Shown here one piece after another: positions 10,380 through 23,000 of a stretch of DNA of 64,000 nt. The stretch covers positions 92,067,137-92,131,136 of the forward strand of contig NC_132923.1 in assembly GCF_047675955.1 (NCBI RefSeq), read 5' to 3'. Positions within the stretch are counted from its first letter, which is position 1. Each line of letters opens with the position of its first letter. Under the pieces are notes generated by a model. The model was not told the origin of the DNA, did no database searches, and saw only the letters and a program-made list of their open reading frames with translations. The translations under genes were made by a program, and so were the position numbers. Origin of the DNA: Chlorocebus sabaeus. Lineage: Eukaryota > Chordata > Mammalia > Primates > Cercopithecidae.

Positions 10380-11070
10380 TCTGGACTTACACTTGGCAGC
10401 GCTGCGCCTCTCTGGGATCTCCCTCCCTCCTCCTCCCTGTGGCCCCGCGGGCGGGAGGGAGGCGCAGGGTGGCCCAGCCTGGGTGGTCTCCTGCCCCGCC
10501 CCCTGCGGCGCCGTTACCTAGCAGCGGGCTCGGCCGCACGGCTAGGGTAATTTGCGGGCCCCTCAGCCAATGGGAGGGCGTCGCCCCGGCCAGCTCCCTT
10601 TTCTGGAGCTCCAGCCGCCTCCCGGGCACTGCAGTCGCCACCTCGAACCCTGCTGTGCGTCTCGGGCCGGCAATTCCGTCTGCGCGCGGAACCCATTCCT
10701 CCTCCAGCCGCCGCGGCCCACGGCCCACAGAGCGGGTGAACCCCGGCGCCGCGCCCCGGGCCCGCAGCTCCCTGCACTCATCCCTCGCAGCCGCCTTAAC
10801 ACCGGCACCCCACAGTCTCTCCCACGCCCGCGCCTTGGCGGCCCCTCTGAATCCCCACGCGGGGCCCAGCGGTACTGGGAGACCGGGCTAGCCTATGGGA
10901 GCGCCCAGATAACGCGGGTTGGGGGCGCCCGCGCCCCCCATCCCCGCCAGCATGACTCGATCGCCGCCCCTCAGAGAGCTGCCCCCGAGTTACACACCCC
11001 CAGCTCGAACCGCAGCACCCCAGGTGAGTAGAGGGGGAGCTGGAAGAAGGAAAAGCGGGGCCAGGTCTGT
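10380..11070 (+). promoter_or_regulatory. PTCH2: PTCH2 CpG-island promoter and 5'UTR
   Basis: A CG-dense block surrounds the first coding exon. It contains GC boxes, for example in 10441-10510 and 10495-10510, and no obvious TATA box, as in a dispersed-start CpG promoter. A perfect GLI site lies at 10480-10488. The exact transcription start cannot be read from sequence. Confidence 0.75.
10480..10488 (-). promoter_or_regulatory. PTCH2: perfect GLI-binding consensus in PTCH2 promoter
   Basis: TGGGTGGTC on the plus strand, i.e. GACCACCCA on the minus strand, is 464 bases upstream of the PTCH2 ATG inside the CpG island. PTCH-family genes are known Hedgehog/GLI targets, so this is a strong candidate for feedback control. 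Confidence 0.6.
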
Positions 11071-14000
11071 CACTCGGGCCTCTGCAAGGTTTGTGAAGTG
11101 CCGAGTGTCATTGGGTGTCTGACGCTAGCGAGAGCTAGCACGGCAAGCAAGTTGTGCGTGTGTGTCGGTGTGTCTGTGCTTGTGTCTCCCCCTCGTCTGG
11201 CCAGTGAGAATAAATGTCTGTGGGTTCACCTGTGTCCACCCGACGACAGGTGTGTGTACATATGTATCCTGCTCTCAGAAAATGGGCCTATGCCGGCCGG
11301 GCACGGTAGCTCACACCTGTAATCCCAACACTGGGAGGCTGAGGAGGGCAGATCACCTGAGGTCAGGAGTTCAAGACCAGCCAGGTCAACATGGTGAAAC
11401 CCTGTCTCTACTAAAAATAATAAATCAGCAGGGCGTGGTGGCGGGCGCCTGTAGTCCCATCTACTTGGGAGGCTGAGGCAGGAGAATCTCTTGAACCAGG
11501 GAGGCGGAGGTTGCAGTCAGCCGAGATGACACCACTGCACTCCAGCCAGGGCTACAAAGTGAGACTCCATCTCAAAAAAAAAAAAAAAAAAAAAGAGAAA
11601 ACGGAAAAAAAGAAAATAGGCCTATGCCTTCCTCAGGTGTGTGCTGGAGGTGGTGGGTGTTACATCTTCCAAGTGTGGGCCTGTGTCTGTGTTGGTGCTC
11701 CCTGTCCCACATCCAGAAATCAAGAAGTTAGGGCTGGGCAGCAGATATACAGGGTGAGAAGGGAAGGATTTCATGCATTGTTGCAGTGATGCCTGGCTGA
11801 CCCTTCTCTTTCCATCCCAGATCCTAGCTGGGAGCCTGAAGGCTCCACTCTGGCTCCGTGCTTACTTCCAGGGCCTGCTCTTTTCTCTGGGCTGCGGGAT
11901 CCAGAGACACTGTGGCAAAGTGCTCTTTCTGGGACTGTTGGCCTTTGGGGCCCTGGCATTAGGTCTCCGCGTGGCCATTATTGAGACAAACTTGGAACAG
12001 CTCTGGGTAGAAGGTAAGTTGTGGCCACTGGCCATAGCTGCTCAGGTATGGTGAGCCCAAGACAAGAATGGGGTGAGGAGCTTGGCTACTGAGCTCTAGT
12101 AGGCCTGGCCCTGGGGCTGGAGGGTCTCTTGCTGGCCAGAATCTGTACACCTGGGCATCTAGGAACACTGTTCCCTCCCACAACCATAAATGGACATCTG
12201 CAGATGGTAGACCCTGTGAATTGGCTGTATAGAATATTTGTCTGTGATTTTGTATGTGTTTATTTAGCATTTATTGTTAACTTTCTTTTTTTTTTTTTTT
12301 TTTTTTTTTTTGAGGCGGAGTCTCGCTCTGTCGCCCAGGCTGGGGTGCAGTGGCCAGATCTCGGCTCACTGCAAGCTCCGCCTCCCGGGTTCCCGCCATT
12401 CTCCTGCCTCAGCCTCCCGAGTAGCTGGGACTACAGGCGCCCGCCACCTCGCCCGGCTAGTTTTTTGTATTTTTTAGTAGAGATGGGGTTTCACCGTGTT
12501 AGCCAGGATGGTCTCGATCTCCTGACCTCGTGATCCGCCCATCTCGGCCTCCCAAAGTGCTGGGATTACAGGCTTGAGCCACCGCGCCCGGCCTTTATTG
12601 TTAACTTTCTATGTGTGTTTTTGACAATGCATCAGGGTTTACAAAAGCAGCTAAAACAAGATTCATTTTTCAGTAGCAAGGAAAGTAAAATATGTGCTGA
12701 AATAACTAAAATACAATACAGAGCATCCTGTGATTATGTTGTATAAGAGAAAGCAGGGAGAAATCACTTATGACCAGGAGTATCAGAAAAGTTAGAACTA
12801 GAAGGCTGGGGAAACTGAGTAAATCATCTGGCCAAGCCTCCAGGGAGAGGGCTCAGGCACCCAGGCCCATTTAATGGAAAAGCAATACAGAATCCACACT
12901 TTGAGGCAACAGCCAGGGTCAGATGGGATCAAATCCTCACTTTCTTAAGGAAGCATAAAAGAATGATTTTCTTGGGATTTTTTTTTTTTTTTGCGGGGCG
13001 GGGGGCAGTTTTATTTTTTGTTTTGTTTTGTTTTGAGATGGAGTCTCACTCTGTTGCTCAGGCTGGAGTGCAGTGGCACAATCCTAGATCACTACAACCT
13101 CCGCTTCCCGGATTCAAGTGATTTTCGTGCCTCAGCCTCCCAAGTAGCTGGGATTACAGGTGGGCGCCACCATGCTCTGCTAATTTTTGTATTATTAGTA
13201 GAGACCAGGTTTCACCATGTAGGCCAGACTGGTCTTAAACTCCTGGCCTCAAGTAATCTGCTCACCTCAGTCTCCCAAAGTGCTGGGATTACAGGTGTGA
13301 GCCACTGTGCCTGGCCAGAATGATTTCTTATTAATAATTTCAGCAGGCCGGGCGTGGTGGCTCCCACCTGTAATCCCAGCACTTTGGGAGATCGAGGCGG
13401 GCAGATCACAAGGTCAGGAGTTCAAGACCACCCTGACCAACATAGTGAAACCTCATCTCTACTAAAAATACAAAAATTAGCCAGGTGTGGTGGCGAGTGC
13501 CTGTAGTCCCAGCTACTTGGGAGGCTGAGGCAGGAGAATCGCTTGAACCTGGGAGGTGGAGGTTGCAGTGAGCCAAGATTGCGCCACTGCATTCCAGCCT
13601 GGGCGACAGAGGGACACTCTGTCCCAACAAAAGAATTTTTTTTTTAATTAAAAAAATTTTTTTTCAGCATGACTCTTCTTTACTGAGGGCTGGTTTCATA
13701 TGGCAGCCCTTTGATAGGAGTCAAACTCCAGTCTGTTTTTCCCTGGGAAGTTTGCATTTTGTAGGCTCCCTCAGCCCTGGCCCATACCCAAAGGCAGAGC
13801 CCACGTTGGAGTCTCACACCCTTGAGTTATTTCAAATACTGGCAAGTCCTAGGATCCAGAGCAGATGTTTCTCAGAGCTTGCCTGCCTGTTGGGCTCCCA
13901 CACGCCGTCCCCACCCTATCTACCCACAGCCCTGCAGACTCTCACATCCATACACACTCTAGGCCAGCCCTGGGGTCCAGAGCAGATGTTTCGCTCTGCC

Positions 14001-17000
14001 TGCCTGCCCCCAGCCCCAGGACACAGATGTGCATACATGCACATACACGTACCCCCACCCACACCACTGCTGCCTGGGTGGTCCCAGATGACTCTTGGAT
14101 TTCCTGCCACAACAGAGGCAGTCTCCCTTCCCTTCCTCCCTCTCCATTCCCCACATTTTCCCCATCTAAGCACTGCTTGAACCTCCATGTTTCTTCATCT
14201 CTCCTACACTCCAGCATAGGATAGGCTAGACCCCAGCAGTTTTTTGCTGTTGTTTGGGAGAAGGTTTTGTAAGAGGATGGTAGCCAATTCCTAGGCTTTT
14301 TTCCTTTATTTCAGAATATCATTCTTGTCCTGTATTGGCTGGGGGTGAGGTAAAAGCAGTGATCATTTTTTTCTTTTTTTATTTTCTTTGTTTTTTTTTT
14401 TTGAGAATGAGTCTTGCTCTGTCGCCCAGGCTGTAGTGCAATGACGCGATCTTGGCTCACTGCAACTTCTGCCTCCTGGATTCAAGCGATTCTCCTGCCT
14501 GAGCCTCCAGAGTAGCTGACACTATAGGCCTGCGCCACCATACCCCGCTAATTTTTTTGTATTTTTAGTACAGACCGGTGTCATCATGTTGGCCATGCTG
14601 GTCTTGATCTCCTGACCTTGTGATCTGCCTGCCTCAGCCCCACAAAGTGCTGGGATTACGGGTCTGAGCCACCGCGCCTGGCCAATCTTTTTTTTCATAG
14701 AGATGGAGTCTCACTATGAGACCCAGTCTCAAAGAAAGAGTAAGCAGACAGGGTGCAGTGGCTCACATCTGTAATCCCAGCACTTTAGGAGGCCGAAGTG
14801 GGTGGATCACCTGAGGTCAGGAGTTCAACACCAGCCTGGCTCACTTGGTAAAACTCCATCTCTACTAAAAATACAAAAATTATCCAAGTGCAGTGGTTTG
14901 CGCCTGTAGTCCCAGCTACTCCGGAGGCCGAGGCAGGAGAATCGCTTGAACCCAGGAGGCGGAGGTTGCAGTGAGTCAAGATTGCGCCACTGCACTCCAG
15001 CCTAGCGACAGAGCAAGACTTTATCTCAAAAAAAAAAAGAAAGAGAGAGAGAAAAGAAAAGGAAAGGAGAAGGAGAAACAGAAACAGAAACAGAAACAGA
15101 AACAGAAAGCAGAGGAAGAAAGCAAACATTGGCTATCAGTGTTCCAGACCAGTGTTCCATACCTCCTTAACTTTGCCATGGTGAGACTTGGAATGTGACT
15201 GATTTGTCTTTCCTGGCCAACTGTAAAGTCAAGGGTTCAGAGGTAGATTGTTCTCTAAAATGAAAATTACAAAGGCTGGGCATGGAGGCTAACGCCTGTA
15301 ATCCTACCACTTTGGGAGGCCGAAGTGGGTGGATCACCTGAGGTCAAGAGTTTGAGACAAGCCTGACCAACATGTTAAAACACAGCTTCTACTCCAAATA
15401 CAAAATTAGCCAGGCGTGGTTGTGCATGCCTGTAATCCCAGCTACTCAGGAGACTGAGGCAGGAGAATCGCTTGAATCCGGGAGGCAGAAGTTGCAGTGA
15501 GCCAAGATCGCACTATTGTACTCCAGCCTGTGCAATGAGAGCTGCCATTCTGTGTAGAAGACAGAGGATGGCCTTGTATCAGTTGGTAGAATCACACTCA
15601 CTTTTTTTTGTTTTTTTTTTTTTTTGAGACGGAGTCTCGCTCTGTCGCCCAGGCTGGAGTGCAGTGGCCGGATCTCTGCTCACTGCAAGCTCTGCCTCCC
15701 GGGTTCACGCCATTCTCCTGCCTCAGCCTCCCGAGTAGCTGGGACTACAGGCGCCCGCCACCTCGCCCGGCTAGTTTAAATCACACTCACTTAAATGTCT
15801 AAAGCTAAAACCTTAGGAGTCATCCTCAGTTCTTGTTTACCCAATTGTTTTATTTATATATTTTTGAGACAGTCTTGCTCTGTCGCCCAGGCTGGAGTGC
15901 ATAGTGGTGTGATCTCAGCTCACTGCAAGCTCTGCCTCCTGTGTTCACGCCATTCTCCTGCCTCAGCCTCCCGAGTAGCTGGGACTACAGGCGCCTGCCA
16001 CCACGCCCGGCTAATTTTTTGTATTTTTAGTACAGACGAGGTTTCACCGTGTTAGCTAGGATGGGCTCGATCTCCTGACCTCATGATCTGCCTGCCTTGG
16101 CCTCCCAAGTGCTGGGATTACAGGCGTGAGCCACCGCGCCTGGCCCGTTCACCCACTTGTTTAGTAAACTAGTAAATCCTTGCTTCTTAACCTCTCTCAT
16201 AACAGACCCATCCTTTCTACCTTGTGGTTACTGCCCTAGTTGAGGTCTTGTTCCATCCCTGGCAATACACTCCTGATTGTATCATTTAGAATGCTTTTAG
16301 GCCAGGCGTGGTGGCTCATGCTTGTAATCCTAGCACTTTGGGAGGCCAAGGTGGGAAGCTTGACTGAGCCCAGGAATTCAAGACCAGCCTAGGCAACATG
16401 GCAAAACCCCATCTCTATTTCTAAAAAATTAAAAATTATAAAATAAGGCTGGCACAGTGGTTCACACCTGTAATCCCAGCATTTAGGGAGTCCAGGGTGG
16501 GGTGGATCACCTGAGGTCAGGAGTTTGAGACCAGCCTGGCCAATGTGGCAAAACCTTGTCTCTACTAAAAATACAAAATTTGGCCAGGCGTGATGGCATG
16601 TGCCTGTAATACCAGCTACTTGGGAGGCTGAAGCAGGAGAATCACTTGAACCTGGGAGGCGGAGGTTGCAGTGAGCAGAGATCGCGTCACTGCACTCCAG
16701 GCTGGGTAACAGCAAGACTCTGTCTCAAAAATATATATAAATAAATAAAATAAAATAATAGAATTGCTTTTAGCAACATGAAAGAGAAAAAAAAGGAAAG
16801 GAAGGAGGGAAGAAGGAAGAAAGAAGATTGATTTATTATTCTCTGTAACAGGAAGCCTGGTTGATTTTGTTAATTCAGCAGCCCAAGGACATCAGCAAGG
16901 ACCCAGTTTCTTTCTTTCCCCTCTGCCATCTTCAACATGTTGGACTTTTGTCCTCAGGCTTATCTCAAAGTAGCTGCTGCAGTGTCAGGAAAAAGAAGTC

Positions 17001-20000
17001 ATTCTTGTCTCGCACGTCTTTTTGTTTTTGTTTTGTTTTGTTTTACAGAGACAGGATCTCACTCTTTCACCCAGGCTGGAGTGCAGTGACACAATCACAT
17101 CTCACTGCAGCCTCGAACTCCTAGGTTCACACAGTCCTCCTGCCTCTTTCTCCATAGTATCTGGGACTACAGGCACATGTCACCATGTGCAGCTAATTTT
17201 TTTGTTTGTTTGGTTTTTGTAGAGATGCAGTCCCACTATGTTGCCCAGACTGGTCTTTTTTTTCTTTTTTTTTTTTTTTTTTTGAGAGGGAGTCTCGCGC
17301 TGACGCCCAGGCTGGAGTGCAGTGGCCGGATCGCAGCTCACTGCAAGCTCCGCCTCCCAGGTTTGTGCCATTCTCCTGCCTCAGCCTCCCTATAGCTGGG
17401 ACTACAGGCGCCCGCCACCTCACCCGGCTATTTTTTTTGTATTTTTTAGTAGAGACGGGGTTTCACTGTATTAGCCAGGATGGTCTCGATCTCCTGACCT
17501 CGTGATCCGCCCGTCTCAGCCTCCCAAAGTGCTGGGATTACAGGCTTGAGCCACCGCGCCCGGCTTTTTTTCTTTTCTTTTTTTTTTTTTTCCATCCCCT
17601 GAGATGAAGTCTTGCTCTGTCACCCAGGCTGGAGTGCAGTGGATCAATCTCAGCTCACTACAACCTCTGCCTCCCAGGTTCAAGCAGTTCTTCTGCCTCA
17701 GCCTCCTCAGTAGCTGGGATTACAGGTGCGCACCACGCCTGACTAGTTTTTGTATTTTTAGTAAAGACAGGGTTTCACCATGTTGGCCAAGCTAGTCTCA
17801 ACCTCCTGACCTCGTGATCCACCCACCTCGGCCTCCCAAAGTGCTGGGATTACAGGTATGAGCCATCACACCCGGCTGGCCCTTAGGCTGGTCTTGAACT
17901 CCTGGTCTCAAGCGATCCTCCTGCCTTGGCTTCCTGAAGTGCTGGGATTACAGGCATGAGCCACCATGCCTGATCTTGCATCTGTTTTTGAAAGTAAGGA
18001 AAAATTTATTAGTAGCCTCCCAGCCAACTTCTCATTTGTTCTCTTTAGCAAGAACTGTGTAGCATCCTATGCCGAAATCCTTCACGTGGCAAAGGCAGTG
18101 GAATTACTGATTGGCTTCTTAAACTAATCAAGTTTCACCTTCTGATGCTGGGGAGGAGCCCAGCTGTCCCTAATTGCTAGGCCTTTCTGAGGATGGCCAC
18201 GGAAATCAGGGTCTATTAGAAAGGAGGAAGGTGCTGACAGCCTCACCTTCAAATCTGCCTCCACAGCACCACCCTGTGGCCAATCTCCATCTGGCCAAGT
18301 CAGTCCCCTTCTTAGTGCCCTTCCACGGATTTCCACCAGATTCTGTAAAATCAAGTAACTCCATAGCACACACTCTAGGCCCTCCATAATTGGACTTGAT
18401 TGCTTCTCCAGCATTGCCGCTAGCTCCTCCCTGGCTCACTCTTAGCAGTACCGAAACACGGAGTCTTTGACAGTTCCCTGCACACACTTGGTCCAGGACA
18501 CCTTTCCTGACTTCTTCTCGTGGGCACCTCTTACAACCGTGTATTCACAAAAATACATTGTTAGGTGATGAAAACGTCAGATCCTCTCTGCCCAAAATCT
18601 CCCATGACTCCCATTTCACCCAGAGAAAGCTTAAGTCCCTACCATGGTATATAGGCCCTTACACGTGAAACTTCTGGACCAAAGATTATGGAACCTACAT
18701 GTTGCAATGTTGCTTTCCCCCAAAGAGTATACCATGTTACACTCCCATAGTGGGTTAGAGTGTACTCCTGTAAACCAGCAATGAGTGCTATCAATTTTAA
18801 AATTTTTGCTAAATTGTTAGATAGTAACTTATCGATGTTTTTATTTGCATTTAGAGGATTACTTATAAGGTAGACTATTCTTCCATATTGGTTAACCAGT
18901 TATATTTTCTCATTGGTAAAGACATAAAAGTATGGCCGAGCACAGTGACTGACACCTGTAATCCCAACCCTTTCAGAGGCTGAGGCGGGAGGATCACTTG
19001 AGCCCAGGAGTTCGAGAATAGCCTGGGCAACATAGGGAGACCCTGTCTCTACAAAAAATACAAACATTAGCTGGGCATGGTGGCACACACCTGTAGTTCC
19101 AGCGACTTGGGAGGATTGTTTGAGCCAGGAGGTCAAGGCTACAGTGAGCTGTGATCGCACCACTGCACTCCAGCCTGGGTGACAAAGCAAGACCCTGTCT
19201 CAAAAAAAAAAAAAAGGGACGAGTTTTTTTTTAATGTGTCAATCTTTTTTTTTTTTTTTTTTTTGAGACGGAGTCTAGCTCTGTCGCCCAGGCTGGAGTG
19301 CAGTGGCGCAATCTCGGCTCACTGCAAGCTCCGCCTCCCGGGTTCACGCCATTCTCCTGCCTCAGCCTCCCAAGTAGCTGGGACTACAGGCGCCTGCCAC
19401 CGCGCCCGGCTAATTTTTTTTCTATTTTTTGTAGAGACGGGGTTTCACCATGGTCTCGATCTCCTGACCTTGTGATCCACCCGCCTCGGCCTCCCAAAGT
19501 GCTGGGATTACAGGCGTGAGCCACCGCGCCCGGCCCTTAATGTGTCAATCTTTTATTTTTTATTTATTTATTTATTTATTTGTTTTTGAGATGGAGTCTC
19601 GCTCTGTCGCCCAGGCTGGAGTGCAGTGGCGCAATCTCAGCTCACTGCAAGCTCCACCTCCTGGGTTCATGCCATTCTCCTGCCTCAGCCTCCCAAGTAG
19701 CTGGGACTACAGGCACCCGCCACCACGCCCGGCTAATTTTTTGTATTTTCCTTTAGTAGAGACGGGGTTACACCGTGTTTGCCAGTCTGGTCGTGAACTC
19801 CTGACCTCATGATCCACCCGCCTTGGGTTCCCAAAGTGCTAGGATTATAGGCGTGAAACACTGCCCCCAGCCTAACGTATCAATCTTGATATTCTCCCTC
19901 CTCTGTCCTATTTCCTCCCCTGTCACCTGCAGTCTTTCTTTCCTTCAGTTCCTTCTCATTTTCCTGTCACATCATTTCTCTACCAGCAACCATTGAAAAA

Positions 20001-23000
20001 TAACTCCCCATCTGTACCCACTGTGTGCCATGCAGTTTCCTAAGTACTTTGCCTGCGCTGATGCTAATTCTACCAAGGTAGTCACTGTTTCCATTTGACA
20101 GATGAGGAGCTGGAGACCCAGAGGGAATAAGTAATTAGCCCAAGGAACAGACTAAGCATTATCGTCTCTTCCTTCCTGCACCACAGTGCATCCCAGTTCA
20201 TCTGTCCATATCTATCTTTGTCAACTAAGGTTTATCTTTTTCTCTTCCCCATTTTCTCCCCTGAGGAGTCTTTATTGTCTTTGATGCTCCATTTTAAATT
20301 ATCCATGTTTCTTTCTCTTGCTTTCTCGTCAGATCTCTCTGGGTTCCTTCCTCCTCCCATGCCTCCTTCCTCTTAGCAAACCCACTTACTATGGAAAGCT
20401 TATCTCTGTCCTCCTCTTCCCCTCCATGCGGCAGTCTTCGGCCTAATCCTGGTGAAATAAACACTGCAGTACAGGCCTGGCAAAGGAGTGGGGAGTAGGG
20501 AAGAGTCAGAGAAGGAGAGGCCAGGCATGGTGGCTCACGCCTGTAATCCCAGCATTTTGGGAGGCCGAGGCTGGCAGATCACCTCAGGTCAGGAGTTCAA
20601 GATCAGCCTAGCCAACAGGGTAAAACCCCATTTCTACTAATAATACAAAAATTAGCCGGGCGTAGTGGCAGGCACCTGTAATCCCAGCTACTCGGGAGGC
20701 TGAGGCAGAAGAATCACTTGAACCCGGGAGGCGGAGGTTGCAGTGAGCCAAGATTGCACCATTGCACTCCAGCCTGGGCAACAAGAGTGAAACTCTGTCT
20801 CAAAAAAAAAGAGAAGGAACTGGCAGTGTGGGGAGCAGGACAGGAAGACTGTTTTCGTGAGGTGAAGGCCAGGAATGTGCCTTTTGGGGCACGAGGGCAC
20901 ATGTGAGCATATGGGTAAGTATGTGTTGGGGGCTACCAAGGATTTGGGGCTTTTGTGAGTGAGAAGATTACGTGGGTTTGAAAAAGAGATTGGAGGGCCA
21001 GGCGCAGTGACTCACGCCTGTAATCCTAGCACTTTAGGAGGCTGGGGTGGGAGGATCGCTTGAGCCCAGGAATTTAAGACTAGCTTGGGGCCGGGAGTGG
21101 TGGCTCATGCCTGTAATCCCAGCACTTTGGGAGGCCGAGGAGGGCCTCCCAAAAGGGAGGTCAGGAGTTCGAGACCAGCCTGGCCAACATAGTGAAACCC
21201 CATCTCTACTAAAAATGCAAAAAATTAGCTAGGCATAGTGATGGGCGCCTATAATCCCAGCTACTCAGAAGGCTGAGGCAGAACGTTGCAGTGAGCCAAA
21301 AAAAAGACCAGCTTGGGCAACACAGTGATGAGACTTTCTCTCTACAAAAAATTTAAAAATTAGCCAGGCACGGTGGCGGGCGCCTGTGGTCCCAGCCACT
21401 CGGGAGGCTGAGGTGGGAAGATCACCTGAGCCCAGGAAGTCAAAGCTATAGTGAGCTGTGATCAGGCCACTGCACTCCAGCCTGGGCAACAGAGCAAGAC
21501 CCTGTCTAAAAAAAAGAAAGAAAGAAAAAAGAGAAAAAGGAAAAGAGATTGGGAAACATGACGATCTCAGATGGGACTTGAGTCTCAGAGAAGCAGTACG
21601 TGTGGGTCCCAGCAGGCAGCAAAGACTAACAGGAGGAGACCCCCAGACAGGTGGAAACAGCGCAGGGTCTGAGATCGGACCAAATCCACAAAGCCTCCAG
21701 AGGTAGATTTGGCCCCCATTCTCCCCCACATCATAGTTAAGTGATATCCCCTCACAATGTCCCCACCTCCCCCAGGTCCCAGTTACACAGCAGGAGCCTG
21801 TGGCCAGCATGACGCAGGACTGGAGGGGCGCTAAGATCCAGGACACTAAGGCAGGCCTGGCGCCGGGACTCCCTGTAGTCTGGACAGTGAGGGCGGTGAA
21901 AGGGATCTGGACACCTTCCTCCCCTGGGCTCACTTTGATTTCACCCCTGCCAGGGTTTGTGAGCTGATTCCATGCACTTCCTGCCCGAGCAGGAGCAGCA
22001 CACTGAATGGCTGTCCCATCCCCCACCTTCCCCACACCAACACAGGGCCCACTATTATCACCCATTATTATCAGACACTCCTATCCCTGCCCTCTCCCCA
22101 GGACACTTTGCAGAAAGGTGTGTGGATATAAATCACTGCCCAGAGCAACCTGAACTAAGAACCAGCCCCAGCCCTACACCTGTTCTTTCAGGAAACCCTC
22201 CCAGCAGCAGTCTCCCTATTGGCCCCATTGGCCCTCCTTGTCCTCCCTACCAGAGCACAGAGGGACTGAGGGTTCCCTTACCAAGATGCCTCTACAACCC
22301 CCCCAGCCCACGGCCAGCTCATGCTGATTGTCATTTTTAAGTTTATGCCCAAAACCCAGCCAACCTGGTTCATGCTTAAACCCTAGACCACACAGGAAAT
22401 CCACAGAGCCACACAACCAAGGCCTCTCCACTTCCCTGGCAGAGCTCCAGGACCCAGAAGCCTGGGGAGTCAGCCTGGGCCATGACCAGGCCCTCAGGGA
22501 TAAGGCAGGGGCTCCTCTCTGCAGGAGCTCCTCTCTGCTCCACCTCTCCCACTTCTCTGGGGAGGCCTCAGAGTTAGAAGCCCCCTTCCCAAGTTCTGAC
22601 GCACCTAGGCCCTTTCCCCCCCAGCTTTCTCTCTTTGCTCCTGCAGTGGGCAGCCGGGTGAGCCAGGAGCTGCATTACACCAAGGAGAAGCTGGGGGAGG
22701 AGGCTGCATACACCTCTCAGATGCTGATACAGACCGCACGGCAGGAGGGAGAGAACATCCTCACGCCCGAAGCACTTGGCCTCCACCTCCAGGCAGCCCT
22801 CACTGCCAGTAAAGTCCAAGTATCACTCTATGGGAAGTGAGTCTGGCTGAGCCCCTGAGCAGCTGGGGTTGAGGCGTGCTGTGGGGGTTCTGGAGTGGGA
22901 ATCCCCCTCTTCTGCTGATCTCCTATGCCCCTGGCTATTGCAGGTCCTGGGATTTGAACAAAATCTGCTACAAGTCAGGAGTTCCCCTTATTGAAAATGG

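Larger units (their letters stand above)
17029..17976 (-). mobile_element. older Alu split by two nested Alus
   Basis: Host Alu parts are 17029-17253 and about 17878-17976; ctggtctt repeats at both edges (17249 and 17889). The break falls in ttgcccag(a/g)ctggtctt. Confidence 0.82.
12014..22646 (+). other. PTCH2: PTCH2 intron 2
   Basis: This 10.6 kb intron contains about 18 Alus, several nested, plus (CAGAAA)n at about 15062-15108, an imperfect 119-base-spaced duplication at 13850-14008, and unique stretches at 12611-13018, 13640-14389, 17977-18933 and 21530-22646. No supported extra exon was seen. The long minus-strand frame at 21265-22065 runs through Alu and is not a gene. Confidence 0.85.

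Noticed and set aside
10387..11031. several 80-160-codon open frames in the PTCH2 CpG island
   Set aside because: Same reason: CG-rich stop-poor DNA, no homology.
21265..22065. 266-codon minus-strand open frame
   Set aside because: It runs through a nested Alu pair and anonymous intron of PTCH2, and its C-terminal half reads reverse Alu translation (phrases like QGLALLPRLECSG). No homology or splice support.
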